Shown: piece after piece, positions 46,801 to 57,800 of the stretch
How positions within the stretch are numbered: position 1 is the stretch's first letter
Layout: each line of letters starts with the position of its first letter
Origin: Symbiodinium natans
Lineage: Eukaryota > Sar > Dinophyceae > Suessiales > Symbiodiniaceae
Direction: 5' to 3'
Assembly: GCA_905221605.1 (NCBI GenBank)
Contig: CAJNDS010002666.1
Span: 167,501 to 231,500, forward strand
DNA length: 64,000 nucleotides
Translations under genes and position numbers: made by a program
The notes under the pieces: generated by a model
Databases searched by the model: none
Seen by the model: only the letters and a program-made list of their open reading frames with translations
What the model was told of the DNA's origin: nothing

Positions 46801-49050
46801 CACAGGAAGTGGTGAAGGGCGAGACAGTTCTGGCACCGCGGCCGCACGGAAAGGGACTGAAGAAACCACGAGTGCAACGCTTGCTTGTGTAATTGATGCG
46901 CGTGCAGTGGACTCGGACTGCAAGCGATTGTAATTGTTCTGTGCTTTGTGGCTCGGCCCTTCAGTTGAGGAGTGGAACGAAAGCATCTCCCAGATGCGTC
47001 GCGTCGTCGAGCCTGTGTTCGTCCAGCTGAGATGGGGTGACAAGGCAAGGAAGAGGAGCAACGCAAGAGAAACCGAGAGAAAGATCTACTAGCCCAAATG
47101 CCACAAAGGAAATGTCGTTTGTTTCGAAATCCCCAGCCTAGTGCTATGCGTTTCGAGGGGCACCTGGGCCTTGGATTCTCCGCGATTTGTGGGGTTCTTT
47201 GTGTAGGGTTTCTGGGGTGGGTATTGCGCTATTCAGGGGTTGTGGGTTTCTGTGCAAGATTCTCTGGGTAGGAGACTTGGGTGAGGAGTACAGGGACCGG
47301 GCGAGGCGCAAAACCACCCAGCCAGCCCCACGCAGTGGCAGACTTCCTCTTGGGCAAGACTAACCGGATGCTGTCACTACAGGAGCTGGCAAGCTTCACC
47401 TGAGGGAAAATGGCCTTCGCCTATGTGAGAATGAGAGTGAGGTGGCCGGTGTTAGCGGCTTTGGGGGGCCACCCCAATGACCCACGTCTGTCTTGCTGAA
47501 CACACCCCTGCCACCAACAGATCTCTTCGGAGAGGGGACAGTCTTGCTGGATTCTTCTCGTGGGGGTGGTGGAAGTGTGAACTCCAACTGGCGCCCCAAT
47601 GATGCATGTGGAGGGGCCACGAAGGCAGCAGAGCTGATGCTTTGCGCATCCCTTATCTGCAAGATGAATGCTATGCATAAGAATAGTCATGAACAAGGCA
47701 ACTGCGAGATGCTCGTAGGATGATGAATAAGAAACACAAGTTGAACAAGAACAGCACAGCGGGCAATATGGACGTGAAAGAAACGATAACGTATTTGGGA
47801 GAAAAGAGAGAGGAGAAAGGGAGCAGCTGGAACATCAGGTGGCTGTGGTCTGCTTGGAGATGCAAGAAGTGCGCAACTCGTGCGGAGCAGGGGCCTCGCC
47901 CCTGCTTCCGACTAGGCACAGCCACAGCGCAAAGAGAAATAGAAAAGACGGCAGTGCATGGTCGTGAGTCTCTCCAGTAGGCGAGTTTGAACTTGCCCTT
48001 TGCGACACGATGCCCTGTGGCCCGGCCTTAGCGTTCCAGTCCGCGTCAGACCGCACTGACGAACTCCACGACCTGTTGGTTGTCATCTGAAAGGAGCAGT
48101 TTGTACTAGCTGCCCGTGAAAGAAAGGGGGTTGACAAGCGCCTGTTTCCGAGCGCCGTGGCTCCCACGGCTCGAGGTTGCGCCTTCCTTGGAACACAATC
48201 TCACCACTGGTTTCCCAGCGTTTCCATGCATTTGCTAGCAGCAATGCAAAGTGACACTGAAGCGTGTGCTTGAAGAAAGCGCTGACCAGCCAAGCCTGAC
48301 CTGGCCACTTTAACTGATGTTGCCCTTCAGGTTTTGGTTGAAACGGAGCAGATCCTCAGTGATGGCCGACCGCGTCAAAGGCACCCTGCGCGATCCAAGC
48401 CAGAAAGGGGCGTGACGCATGTCGTAACACCTTAGTGGCCTTAGTGATCCTGTGCACGGCGCCACAGGAACATGCTTCTGGCCGAAAAGAAAAGCCCGGA
48501 CGACGTGGACATCGAGCACTCGGCTCTTCGAGGAGCGCAGTGTTGTAGGAGGGAAAGAGCGGAGCGGGCGCAGTGCCTTGAGCGCGCTATGCAGGAGTAA
48601 AGGAAGAGCTGCTTGAGAATATCCCGGGCTGTGAGATCGACGTGCTCTGTCATTTACGCCGCGGAAGCTGCAGCGGTAGTGGTTTTTGTTTGAGTCATAA
48701 AGTGAAGCTTCGGAGGGACTGTGCCACAAGATCCATGGGCCCCGATGCGTCTGAGGTTTCATGCAGGAAGCTTATTGTTGCGTGGCCGAAAACTTGGAGT
48801 CCAGCTCTTTCCCAGGCGCTCATCTCACTTCCTCGTTCATTGCTCATGTGTTCAAAGTTTAAGGCTGGCATGAACTGTGCATAGCATAAGCGGAGCGCAA
48901 GTGTGGAAGCAGGCTTGCCCTGTGTCTACATCACCCATTACTGTGGGGTCCAAATCCTGGACCATGCGCTGCCCCTCTTCAAGGCTGGGTAGACTGAGGT
49001 TGTTGCATTTTGTTTTGGTTACAATAATCGCTTGCTGTGAGGCATTGTAT
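43891..49050 (+). other. Region with isolated candidate exons and AT-rich segment
   Basis: Segments that look exonic include about 45377-45455 (acidic then Ala/Leu-rich), about 46807-46852 (after CCACAG) and about 46966-47030 (after CTTCAG). They are too short to identify. The stretch 45795-46200 is strongly AT-rich with TATATA runs. No complete gene is supported on either strand. Confidence 0.25.
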
Positions 49051-49114
49051 ACATATATGCATATGTATATGTACGTTGATGCTTTTCTTTTTCATATAGA
49101 AGCCCCAAACCAAG

Positions 49115-49432
49115 GCTAGTCCTACCCATAAGGCCTGCCGTAGGCCTGTGGTAGCCTACCCATAAGCTTACCCAGGCCTCCTAGCCTCCCCACACTACCA
49201 GTAGACTACCCACAGGCCTCGCAGGCCGATCAATGATCTGTGAGTAGCCTATTGGTAGGCCTGCCGGTGGGACTGTGGATAGCCTACTGGTAGGCCCGCG
49301 AGTAGGGCGTTGGGTAGTCTGCCGGCAGATCGAGAGGCCTGCGCGTAGCGTACCCGCAGGCCTACCGTAAGCGTGTGGGTAGGCCACACCTACGCGTAGG
49401 CTACCGCAGGCCCTACGCGTAGGCATATATTT
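49115..49432. repeat. Palindrome-rich TAGGCC / TAGCCTACC repeat
   Basis: Both GTAGGCCT and its complement AGGCCTAC occur many times, with TAGCCTACC and GGTAGGCC boxes between. This gives many small inverted repeats over about 320 bases immediately before the first exon of the next gene. Confidence 0.75.
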
Positions 49433-49453
49433 TTGAGAATGGTGCACTTGCAG

Positions 49454-52400
49454 GACATTGGCTTCCTGGAGACAGATTTCGAGACCAAGGAGTCCGACGG
49501 CAAGGTGCAACACATGTTTGCTCATGTTTACTTGCCACTTTACTTGCCTCTGTCCAGCGTTCACACTCGTGTGCTGTATGGTGCTGTACGGTACACCATA
49601 CTCTCATCTCAGCATGTTGTCCAGCGTTGACACAGTGCATGAGAGCCTCTCGCTCGCCAGATCAACAAATGGCGCTGGGTGGATGTGAACAAAGCCCGCG
49701 CAGACAAGGCTTGTCCGGTCGCGAGACTGATGCACTAGTGATGCACTTTCTACTTGGTCCTTGCATGCGCAATTTACACCTTGGATTGCGGATACTGCTC
49801 GATGTATCTCGGTGTGTATCGTTCCTGCAGGTCAAGGGCTTCCCGAAGCTTGAGGAGGATGATCAGGCTCCAGCTGGGATTGTCCTCACGGAGATCATGT
49901 CAGTCTCAATGACTCGCAAGGTTTTGTTTTGGAAGGGTGATAGGGAGATGTTGCATGTTGCGGCCAAAGGAATACTGCTGTAGCTGCCGAACACTGATTC
50001 AGAAGCCATGATTCGGAAGCCAAAGCGAAGCCTTCAGCCCCCATCCCAAACGAGCAACCCACGTTCAGAGTTTTCTATCTCGCGCTCTCTCTCTCTCTCT
50101 TTTTTTTCTCTCTCTCTCTCTTTTTCCCCATCTTTTGTTATATATATATATCTCGCTCTCTCTCTCTCTCTCTTTCTCTTTCGCTCTCTCTCGCTCTGGC
50201 TCTCGCTCTGGCTCTCGCTCTGGCTCTGGCTCTCGCTCTGGCTCTCGCTCTCGCTCTCGCCCTCGCTCTCTCTCTCTCTCTCTGTCTCTCTTTGTCCCTC
50301 TCTCTCTCTCTCTTGCAAACTTGCTTGGGCAGCTACGTTTACACAGGAACTGGCAAATATTAACACATGCATGTATGTATTTCAAAAAATATAGATATAT
50401 ATATATACACATGTAAATACACACGTTTGTATTGTAGAGGATGTGGCGTCTTTGCAGGCTGCCGAGGGCTCGTGGCAACAGCTGGAGACCCCTCTCGACC
50501 CGGGAGACCTTCGCGACATGGCCATGATTGGGCAGTGATACAAGTATCATGGTCGACCATCAGATTTGATGGGATGTGTGGTGTGGAATGGCAAGGCTTT
50601 TTTGACTTTCAGGGTTGTTGGTCGTCAAGGTTTAGACTCAACATCAGACGCACTACTTGCCTGAAGGCGTGCTTTTGGAGATGGGCGGTGTGAATGTCAC
50701 CACCTGGGGCATGTGCCTGGGCTGGAGAGCCATGCGTTTTTTTTCTTCACCGAAATTCGTACATTAAATATACCCTCAAGGATGAGTGGGTGAATCTCGA
50801 CCGGTGAGACTTGAAATTGGCCGGGCATTTGCCGGAATCACAACAGTTTGTCAACTCTCGCAAGGTACACGGAGGAGTCCTTACGCTGCCTTCACAATGA
50901 GCTGAAGATCGGGGCGTCAACGCTGGAACGCGATGATATCTCGGGCAAAGCTCGGATCTTGGCGTTGAGAGTTCACATCCAAGCCACGTCAGTTCTCGTA
51001 CGTTCGCCTTGGCACCTTGTGCCTCGCAAGATATCCTGCTAAGGTTCGTCGCGCCATTTGTTCCAATCTGGTGCAGCTCAAGGTTGGCGAGGCTCTTTGA
51101 ACAAAGGGGGTTGGCTGCGAGTCTGCTACGGGTCTGTTGCGCGTGCTGTGCCACTGCGTGTTAGGCTGAGAAGCCTTGGAAACCAGAGCGACTAGTCATC
51201 CTTGAGCTGCGCTGAAACTTTGGGCTTGACTGAGGGTTTGCGCTGCAAAGGCCAGGTGGGAATGAAAACGACCCTCCGAGTCACAAGTGGCCATCAGTGG
51301 TAGGTTGGCCAGCAAAGAAGGCCACATCGCAGGTGGTGGCAGGTTGATAGGCGGTGGTGGGGAAGCTCCAAACTGGTGGGCTGGGCAAGTCTCATCGCGC
51401 AGTGACCCGCGATAGTTGCAACAAGAGAAGGGAGAGGTGGCGGAGGAAGGCGTCGCGGCCACGCAGGCCAGAGACGTCTTGGAAGGGTCGGACACTACCT
51501 GGAGAATGGCGAGCACGAGCGGCAGTGACACGGGCTGAAGAAGCAAAGAAATAACGAAATCGCGAAATATCGGAAAATGAAGAAAGAAAGACAGAAAGAA
51601 ATAAAGAAATAAAGAAATAAAGAAATAAAGAAAGACATAAAGAAAAAAATAAAAAAATAAATAAAGAAAGACATAAAGAAAAAAAGAAAAAAAGAAATAA
51701 AGAAATAAAGAAAAAAAGAAATAAAGAAATAAAGAAATAAAGAAATAAAGAAATGAAGAAATGAAGAAATGAAGAAATGAAGAAATACAGAAATAACGAA
51801 ATAAAGAAGAAATAAAGAAAACTTAAAAAAAGAAAGAAATAAAGAAATACAGAAATGAAGAAATGAAGACATGAAGAAATGAAGAAATGAAGAAATGAAG
51901 AAATAAGGAAATAGAGAAATAAAGATGAAGAAAAGAAGACATGAAGAAATGAATGAATGAAGACATGAAGAAATGAAGAAATGAAGAAATGCAGAAATGA
52001 AGAAATGAAGAAATGAAGAAATGAAGAATGAAGAAATGAAGAGATGAAGAAATGAAGAATCGAAGAAATGAAGAACGAAAGAAATAGAGAAATGAAGAAA
52101 GAACAAAAAACGAAATAAAGAAATATAGAAAAAAAAAGAATTCAAGAAATCAAGAAGGAAAGAAATCGAGAAATAAAGAAATAAGTCAAGAAAGAAAGAA
52201 AGAAATACATACATAAAGAAATGAAGAAACAAAGAAATGACGAAATAACGAAATAAAGAACTAAAGAAATCAGGAAATAAATAAATACAGAAATAAAGAG
52301 ATAAAGAAATGAAGAAATGAAGAAAGGAAGAAATGAAGAAATAAAGACGTAGATAGAGAAAGAACTACAGAAATAAAGAAAAAACAAATACGGAACTAAA

Positions 52401-54771
52401 GAAATCTAGAAAGAAATAGATAACGACATCAAGAAATCATAAATAAAGATGAAAAGGAAGCATAAAGAAAGAAAAAATGCAGATAGGCCCACCCTGTTCA
52501 GAACATCCTGGAGCTTCTGAATGTATGCAGTCTTCGGTTTTTTTTGATCTCCCGTGTAGCTGACTCCAGGCCTTGGACAACCAGCAAGGCCGCGGCTGTG
52601 ATGGGAGGGCTTGGCCTTAAAAGGTTTTCTCTTGTCTGCAGTGGGCATGGGAAGCAGAAGCCCAAAAGTTGCGGTCAAGGGCCGTTTTCTGTGGCCTTTT
52701 TGTGACATGAAGCGCCCCCACATCTCACAACGGATCCCGAGCAGCGAGTCCTAGTCCCAAGGTTGCGTTTGTGTTTCCGTGCGCTTCGCGCTGGGTTGGC
52801 CTTTGATCGGGGACACGGGTTTGGGAGTTAGAGCCCTGTGAGCCTCCACGTGTCTTCATACCCAGATCTGCGACTGGTTCCCAAGACGCTAGAGACAGCA
52901 GATGACAGCAGCTTAGTCAGCAGGTTCCTGACCTGACGCGCAAGTCCTCAGCCCTGACAGGCAGTCAAGGTAGCTTCGGCCTCGGCGAGGCGCGCAGCAT
53001 GGCCTGCTCCTCAAGTGTGCAGGGCTAGGTGTGCGAGGTGTCGAGGCCGTGCCCGCTTCGTTCTTTGCAAGCTCGGACATCGGTTTCTGGTGACGGCCTG
53101 AAGGTGTCAGTCGTGTCAGGTCTGTCGTTTTTGTCCATGCTTCTGTCTCCTTTGTAGCTCAGTCTGGCATGGGTGTCCGTAAAAGGCGGGGGTGATGGCA
53201 CGATTACGGCATGGTTACCTGAGAGCGTTGTTTGTGGTTGGCAGATTTGTGGCAGAGGCTGTAGTTTCTGTAGTTGCTTTTGCGCTTCTGGACAGCTTGG
53301 GTGATGGAGGTGCAGCACCTGCTGAGGTGCAGTTTCGTCCCGAGAAGGGGGTGTGGGAAGTCGTGCAGAGCGACACCCACTCGCACCTTGCAAGGAATTA
53401 TTCGTGGTTTTTTGAAGGGCCGGAATAACAGCAGCAACGGGCCCCGCCAAAGACATCATCTTGCGTCACCCTGTGTCAGCTCAGCTTGTGTTGCATTTTT
53501 GTTGAGGTACCCAGGCCTCCCGGCCTGCTACCAGACGCGGCTTGTGCAGTTCGATGCGAAGCAGCCAGAACTCCCTCGAAAGGCGATGCTTCACATTCAT
53601 CACAAATTCTTTTTCATGCAGAGTGTGAACACTGTGGAGACGTGTAGGGCTTTGATGGGACACCATGTTGAGCTTTCCTTTCCTTAGGGATGTGCTGTCT
53701 TGCGTGTTGTTGTCTTTTTGCGGGGTCTCTGAGCTGGCTCGCGAGCAGGTGCCTTCAGATGCCAGCATGAACGGCCTCCCGAAGGTGCGTGCTTTGCAGG
53801 AGTGCCGGCGTTCAGTTTAATCCAGGCTTAGTAGAACCTGGGTTGAATGTGGTTGGAAACTGGGTTCTCGGTTCAACCTGGGTTAAACCCCATCTCTGCT
53901 CCCGGTTCTTTGTGGAGGTCCGCCGGCCCTCCCAGAACAGCCTGTGGAACCGGTCGGAAGGTGCGCTGTGCTTTGCCTGTGGGTTTGGCGTATTACTGTC
54001 GGCATTCCATTTCTGCCATATCAAAAATCTCTTTGTCTCTCTGTTGCTTCGCTGGGAGGCGTGCCGAATACGCTGTCCTCAGGCCACAAGCCCCCTCGAC
54101 ATGGACAAGTGATGCAGAGGGGTGCCTAAACATCCCCAGCCGTCCCTCAGCCCCAGGGTTCGGTGTTCGGCAGGCCCCTGCAGCCCGAAGAGTGCGCAGA
54201 GTGTCAGCTCCATTCCAGGCCAGGAGAAACCCTTTGGTTCCAAAACCCCCTCCCATCCAGGGTTATGGAATTTTACGACCACCAACTCTTTGGAATCTAC
54301 GGCGCTACGATCAGCCCCCGGCACCCAAACTGAACAAGACAGTCTCCTCACTAGCCTTCTTCAGCCCCGAAATACCCCCGTGTCAATACCCGGGCATACC
54401 CGTGCATTTTCTCTGGCCGCGAGCCTTGGTGCGGCCTTTTGATGCCTTTTGGGGTTCCAGGCTCTCTGTTCAGCGAAAGCCCCGTTCGGACGCGCACGAA
54501 ACAAGAGCCGGCCCAGGACAGGTGATGGGAAGATGGGCTTTGTGGGCATTGGGGATGTGTAATGGGGGATGCCGACCGAATTGGAGAAGGGAGCGCACGC
54601 AAGCCCTTGGAGCCTTGTTGGAGATTTGGCCACAGGACTTTTTTTGAGCCCTCCTGCCTGTGGTACGATGATGTGGATCTCGGGTTTTGTCGAGGCAAAC
54701 AATGGCCCAGCCAGGAGACGATCCAGGAACTGCCAGACACGAACAACGTCGGATCGGGTCTCTACAGTCAG
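49454..54771 (+). CDS. Unrecognised multi-exon gene
   Basis: A series of exon-like segments on one strand. 49454-49504, 49831-49920 and the exon starting at 50458 join in the same phase. Others are 50865-50949; 53327-53418 joined in phase to 53507-53582, then 53734-53784; 53918-53956; and one ending at 54771. Each follows an AG, usually AG|G, and ends at GT, GC or GA. The product is acidic and hydrophilic with no transmembrane segment seen. It contains a Trp-Phe-Phe-Glu-Gly-Tyr-Pro stretch across one junction. I recognise no domain. It could be the N-terminal part of the channel-like protein that follows, or a separate gene. A 900-base purine repeat occupies one intron. Confidence 0.4.
50083..50316. 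repeat. (TC)n and GCTCTC / TGGCTCTC pyrimidine array
   Basis: About 230 bases of CT dinucleotide with an internal block of CTCTGGCTCTCG units, lying in an intron between exons ending at 49920 and starting at 50458. Confidence 0.9.
51545..52480. repeat. Purine-rich AAAGAAAT array
   Basis: Over 900 bases of AAGAAATA, AAGAAATG and similar 7-9-base units, almost free of C on the + strand. The Phe/Ser-rich frame on the minus strand (51495-52232) is its translation. The array lies in an intron of the unrecognised gene. Confidence 0.95.
53800..53895. repeat. AACCTGGGTT-type short repeat
   Basis: Variants of AACCTGGGTT and AACTGGGTT recur four or five times with their near-palindromic partners. Intronic. 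Confidence 0.6.
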
Positions 54772-54867
54772 GTGCTGAACGTGCACAAGGAGCCCGGTGA
54801 GGGTGCGGGGCTGGCATGGGCGTAACTGATGTAACTGGAAGCCTCGCAGTTCTTATGTGTTCTGCAG

Positions 54868-57800
54868 TCCCAGGGCCGAAGCCTTATCTTAGCACCTCAA
54901 AAGAGCAGCTGGAGGACCTGCGCTTCCGGATGGTCGCCAAGGACCCCGGCCTTCGTGGGCCGTGCACTCTCTGGTATGGTGCTTGACATATCTTGCGACA
55001 TGTCACGGGATGTCACGGGATGTCACCTGATGTCACCTGTGCAGAGGAGTCCTCGGAAAAGGCTCCGCCTCCTGCCTCTCAGGCATTCGGGGCTCAGGGA
55101 ACATGGATGAACAAGGGCCAATGTGGCCAACGGCTCCCGTGTGAGCTATGTAAAATTTGGTGGCAGGGCATGTCCAGTCTACCTGAATGTTGCACACATC
55201 TGAAGCCATGCAGTTGAATGGCGCATTGTAGGGGGATTGGAGATGTTGAGTTCGGCGCCTAAAGGTGCTTAAGCACCTGACTGAGCGAGAGCGGCGAAAC
55301 CCCCAAAACCACCTAAGCACCTGAACGCCTAATCTACGGGCGTCCAACACTGGTAAGCCCCTTGCAGTGCCTGAACAAAGCGCCTACGCAGTGTTTGGAG
55401 GCTTAGAGGTTTTGAAGTTCTAGAAGCTTGGCTGGACCAGGCAGCCCAGCCCCTAAAGGCTTAGAGGCTTTGGATTTAAAGAAGCGTCGCCGAACCAGGC
55501 AAGTCCGTAGAAGCTTCGAGGCGTGCAGTGTGATCCTAAACTTGTATACTTATACAGATTCAAATTTTGCGGGTGCGACTACTTGTGGTTTCGTGTATGC
55601 GAGTAAATGCATGTGTGTATGTGTGTGTATGTGCATGTACATATGTATTGTTTACGTGTTTGTATGTTTGTGTGTATGTGCATTTGCATGTGAATGTGTA
55701 TAGGTGTATGTGTGCCCTCATGTGCACGCGTATGCTGCATGTGCGTATTTCTGTACATACATGTTAATACTGTTAATATATGCATGTGTATGTGTCATGT
55801 GTATGTCTTTGTAAGCAGTAAATATACATGACCCCCTCCCCAACAGACCAACCTCGGAACCAAAAGCCGGAAGACCCAACAAACTCGGAAACATCTCTAG
55901 GGAGTTTTGGATTTTGGAACAACCGCATGAAACCTGACTTTTTTTGGAAAGAAACCCTCTCAAAAACGCGCCAAATATGCATTACTCCTGCGTGACACTC
56001 GCAGCAAGAAGTTGTAATCATGCTCCCCTCATTTTGTAACCCTTTAGTTGTCCTTAACAGCTTGCAAAGACTGTTGCGACGAGGGGGAAGGAACATCCTA
56101 GCATGCATTGTATAATGACCGTGTGCTTTACACCGCACGAGCTCTAAATGAATTGAGTCTCAATGTGTGTGCAGCTTTTTCAGGACTTGCAGGCAGATGT
56201 CACTCTTGTCTCAAGTTTTGTGTGTCGCGAGGCTGTGGCCTGTTCTTGCGAGGTTTTACTGCGCCTGGGCTGCCAAGGGTATAGGAAGCATGCTCTGTCA
56301 GGCTTGCTGGGCATTGCTTGATGCTTCAGGATCCGCAACATCAACCCGCTAACGGCCACGTACCAGTGCCGCTTCTTCGTCTTCCTCGAGTGGTTCGACC
56401 CTGGGGCCGTCGGCATGCCGGTCGGCGACGTGTCAGAGGCTGCTGGTATGGTCATGTACAAGTGATCCGCATGTTACAGTGTGTTATATAATATTGCGTT
56501 CTATTGTTTTTATCTGTAAAGCTTAGCATTCTTGTTCTTGTTCTGATTCAAATTTGATTATGTATGTGTCTGAAATAGTGGTCCGTGAGTTGAAGTCTTG
56601 CTTCCCGGTTGCTTTCCAGGAGAATCGGAAGAATCTTTCGATCCCAGAAATCGCTCTGCAGAACACACTGAAAACAGGCCCCTTGCTTGAAACGAGGCTT
56701 TTGGTCTAACTCATGCGACATCTTGGTACCAGCCACAGATGCATGCGTGCTTGCCAATCTGAGGATTGGAGATGTACTCCCCGCCAGAAGTCATCCACAG
56801 CGACAGGGGGCATGTTGCCCAGAAAATCCTCTACCAGGTGCGCTTGCACTCCGTGGATAAACGGCCGTGCAGCTCAAACACAGTGTGCCGAAGCCTTGCA
56901 GGCCATCATGCAAATGGAAATCGATATGCGATTGTTCCCCTTCGACACGCAACGGCTCACTATCGTTCTAGGCGATTGGCAAGTTTGCGCTGGAGCGTTG
57001 CGAGGGTGAGTTCTAGCAGATTCTAGAATTGACAACGGGCAATATTGCCGGTTGTTGATGAAACCATATGAAGTCCCTTCACATGCTTCCAAGATCTTGC
57101 AAAGCAGGCCTTCGTGCTCGCCGGGATCGTGATCGCGCGATCTTCTGCAGGTGGCTTGTTTGTGAAGCCATCCCAGTTGGTTCAGCACGCCGTCGCAGGC
57201 ATGTTGAAGTACAGGCATGTTGAAGTAGTCAAGCCCGACATGCGCTGTATGAAACAGCCGCAGCAGTTTGAGTCCGCCCCGTAGGTTCTGCCATGTGGAC
57301 AGCCAGATTCGATTGGATGAATGGAGAATTCTTGGAGCATCCCAGCTACGGACAGAGAAGCTCCAGGGTCGGTCCAAGTTCCACGGCACATGCATGAACA
57401 CAACAAGCGCAGAAAGTGCATCAAGCGCTGTTGCTCTCTATGCCAACCGAGTCTTTCCACGATTCCGACCGGCCAGATGGCCGTGCGCGGGTGCAGTTCG
57501 GGGTCGTCATTGGCCGTGGCGTGACTGAACAGGGCAGTGGCTTTCTGCTTGGCGTTGGGTCAGACTGTCAAGTAGATCTTCCATTCGAAATAGTACACAC
57601 AAGGCCTGCTAGTCATCCCGGCTTTATTCGGCTTCATTTCTGTTTCTGACTCCTTCCTTCTTTCCCTCCTTCCCTCCTTCCCTCCTTCCCTCCTTCCCTC
57701 CTTCCCTCCTTCCCTCCTTCCCTCCTTCCCTCCTTCCCTCCTTCCCTCCTCCCCTCCTTCCCTCCTTCCCTCCTTCCCTCCTTCCCTCCTTCCCTCCTTC

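Noticed and set aside
51495-52232. 245-codon Phe/Ser/Leu-rich minus-strand frame resembling a membrane protein
   Set aside because: Product of the AAAGAAAT repeat, with no non-repeat core.
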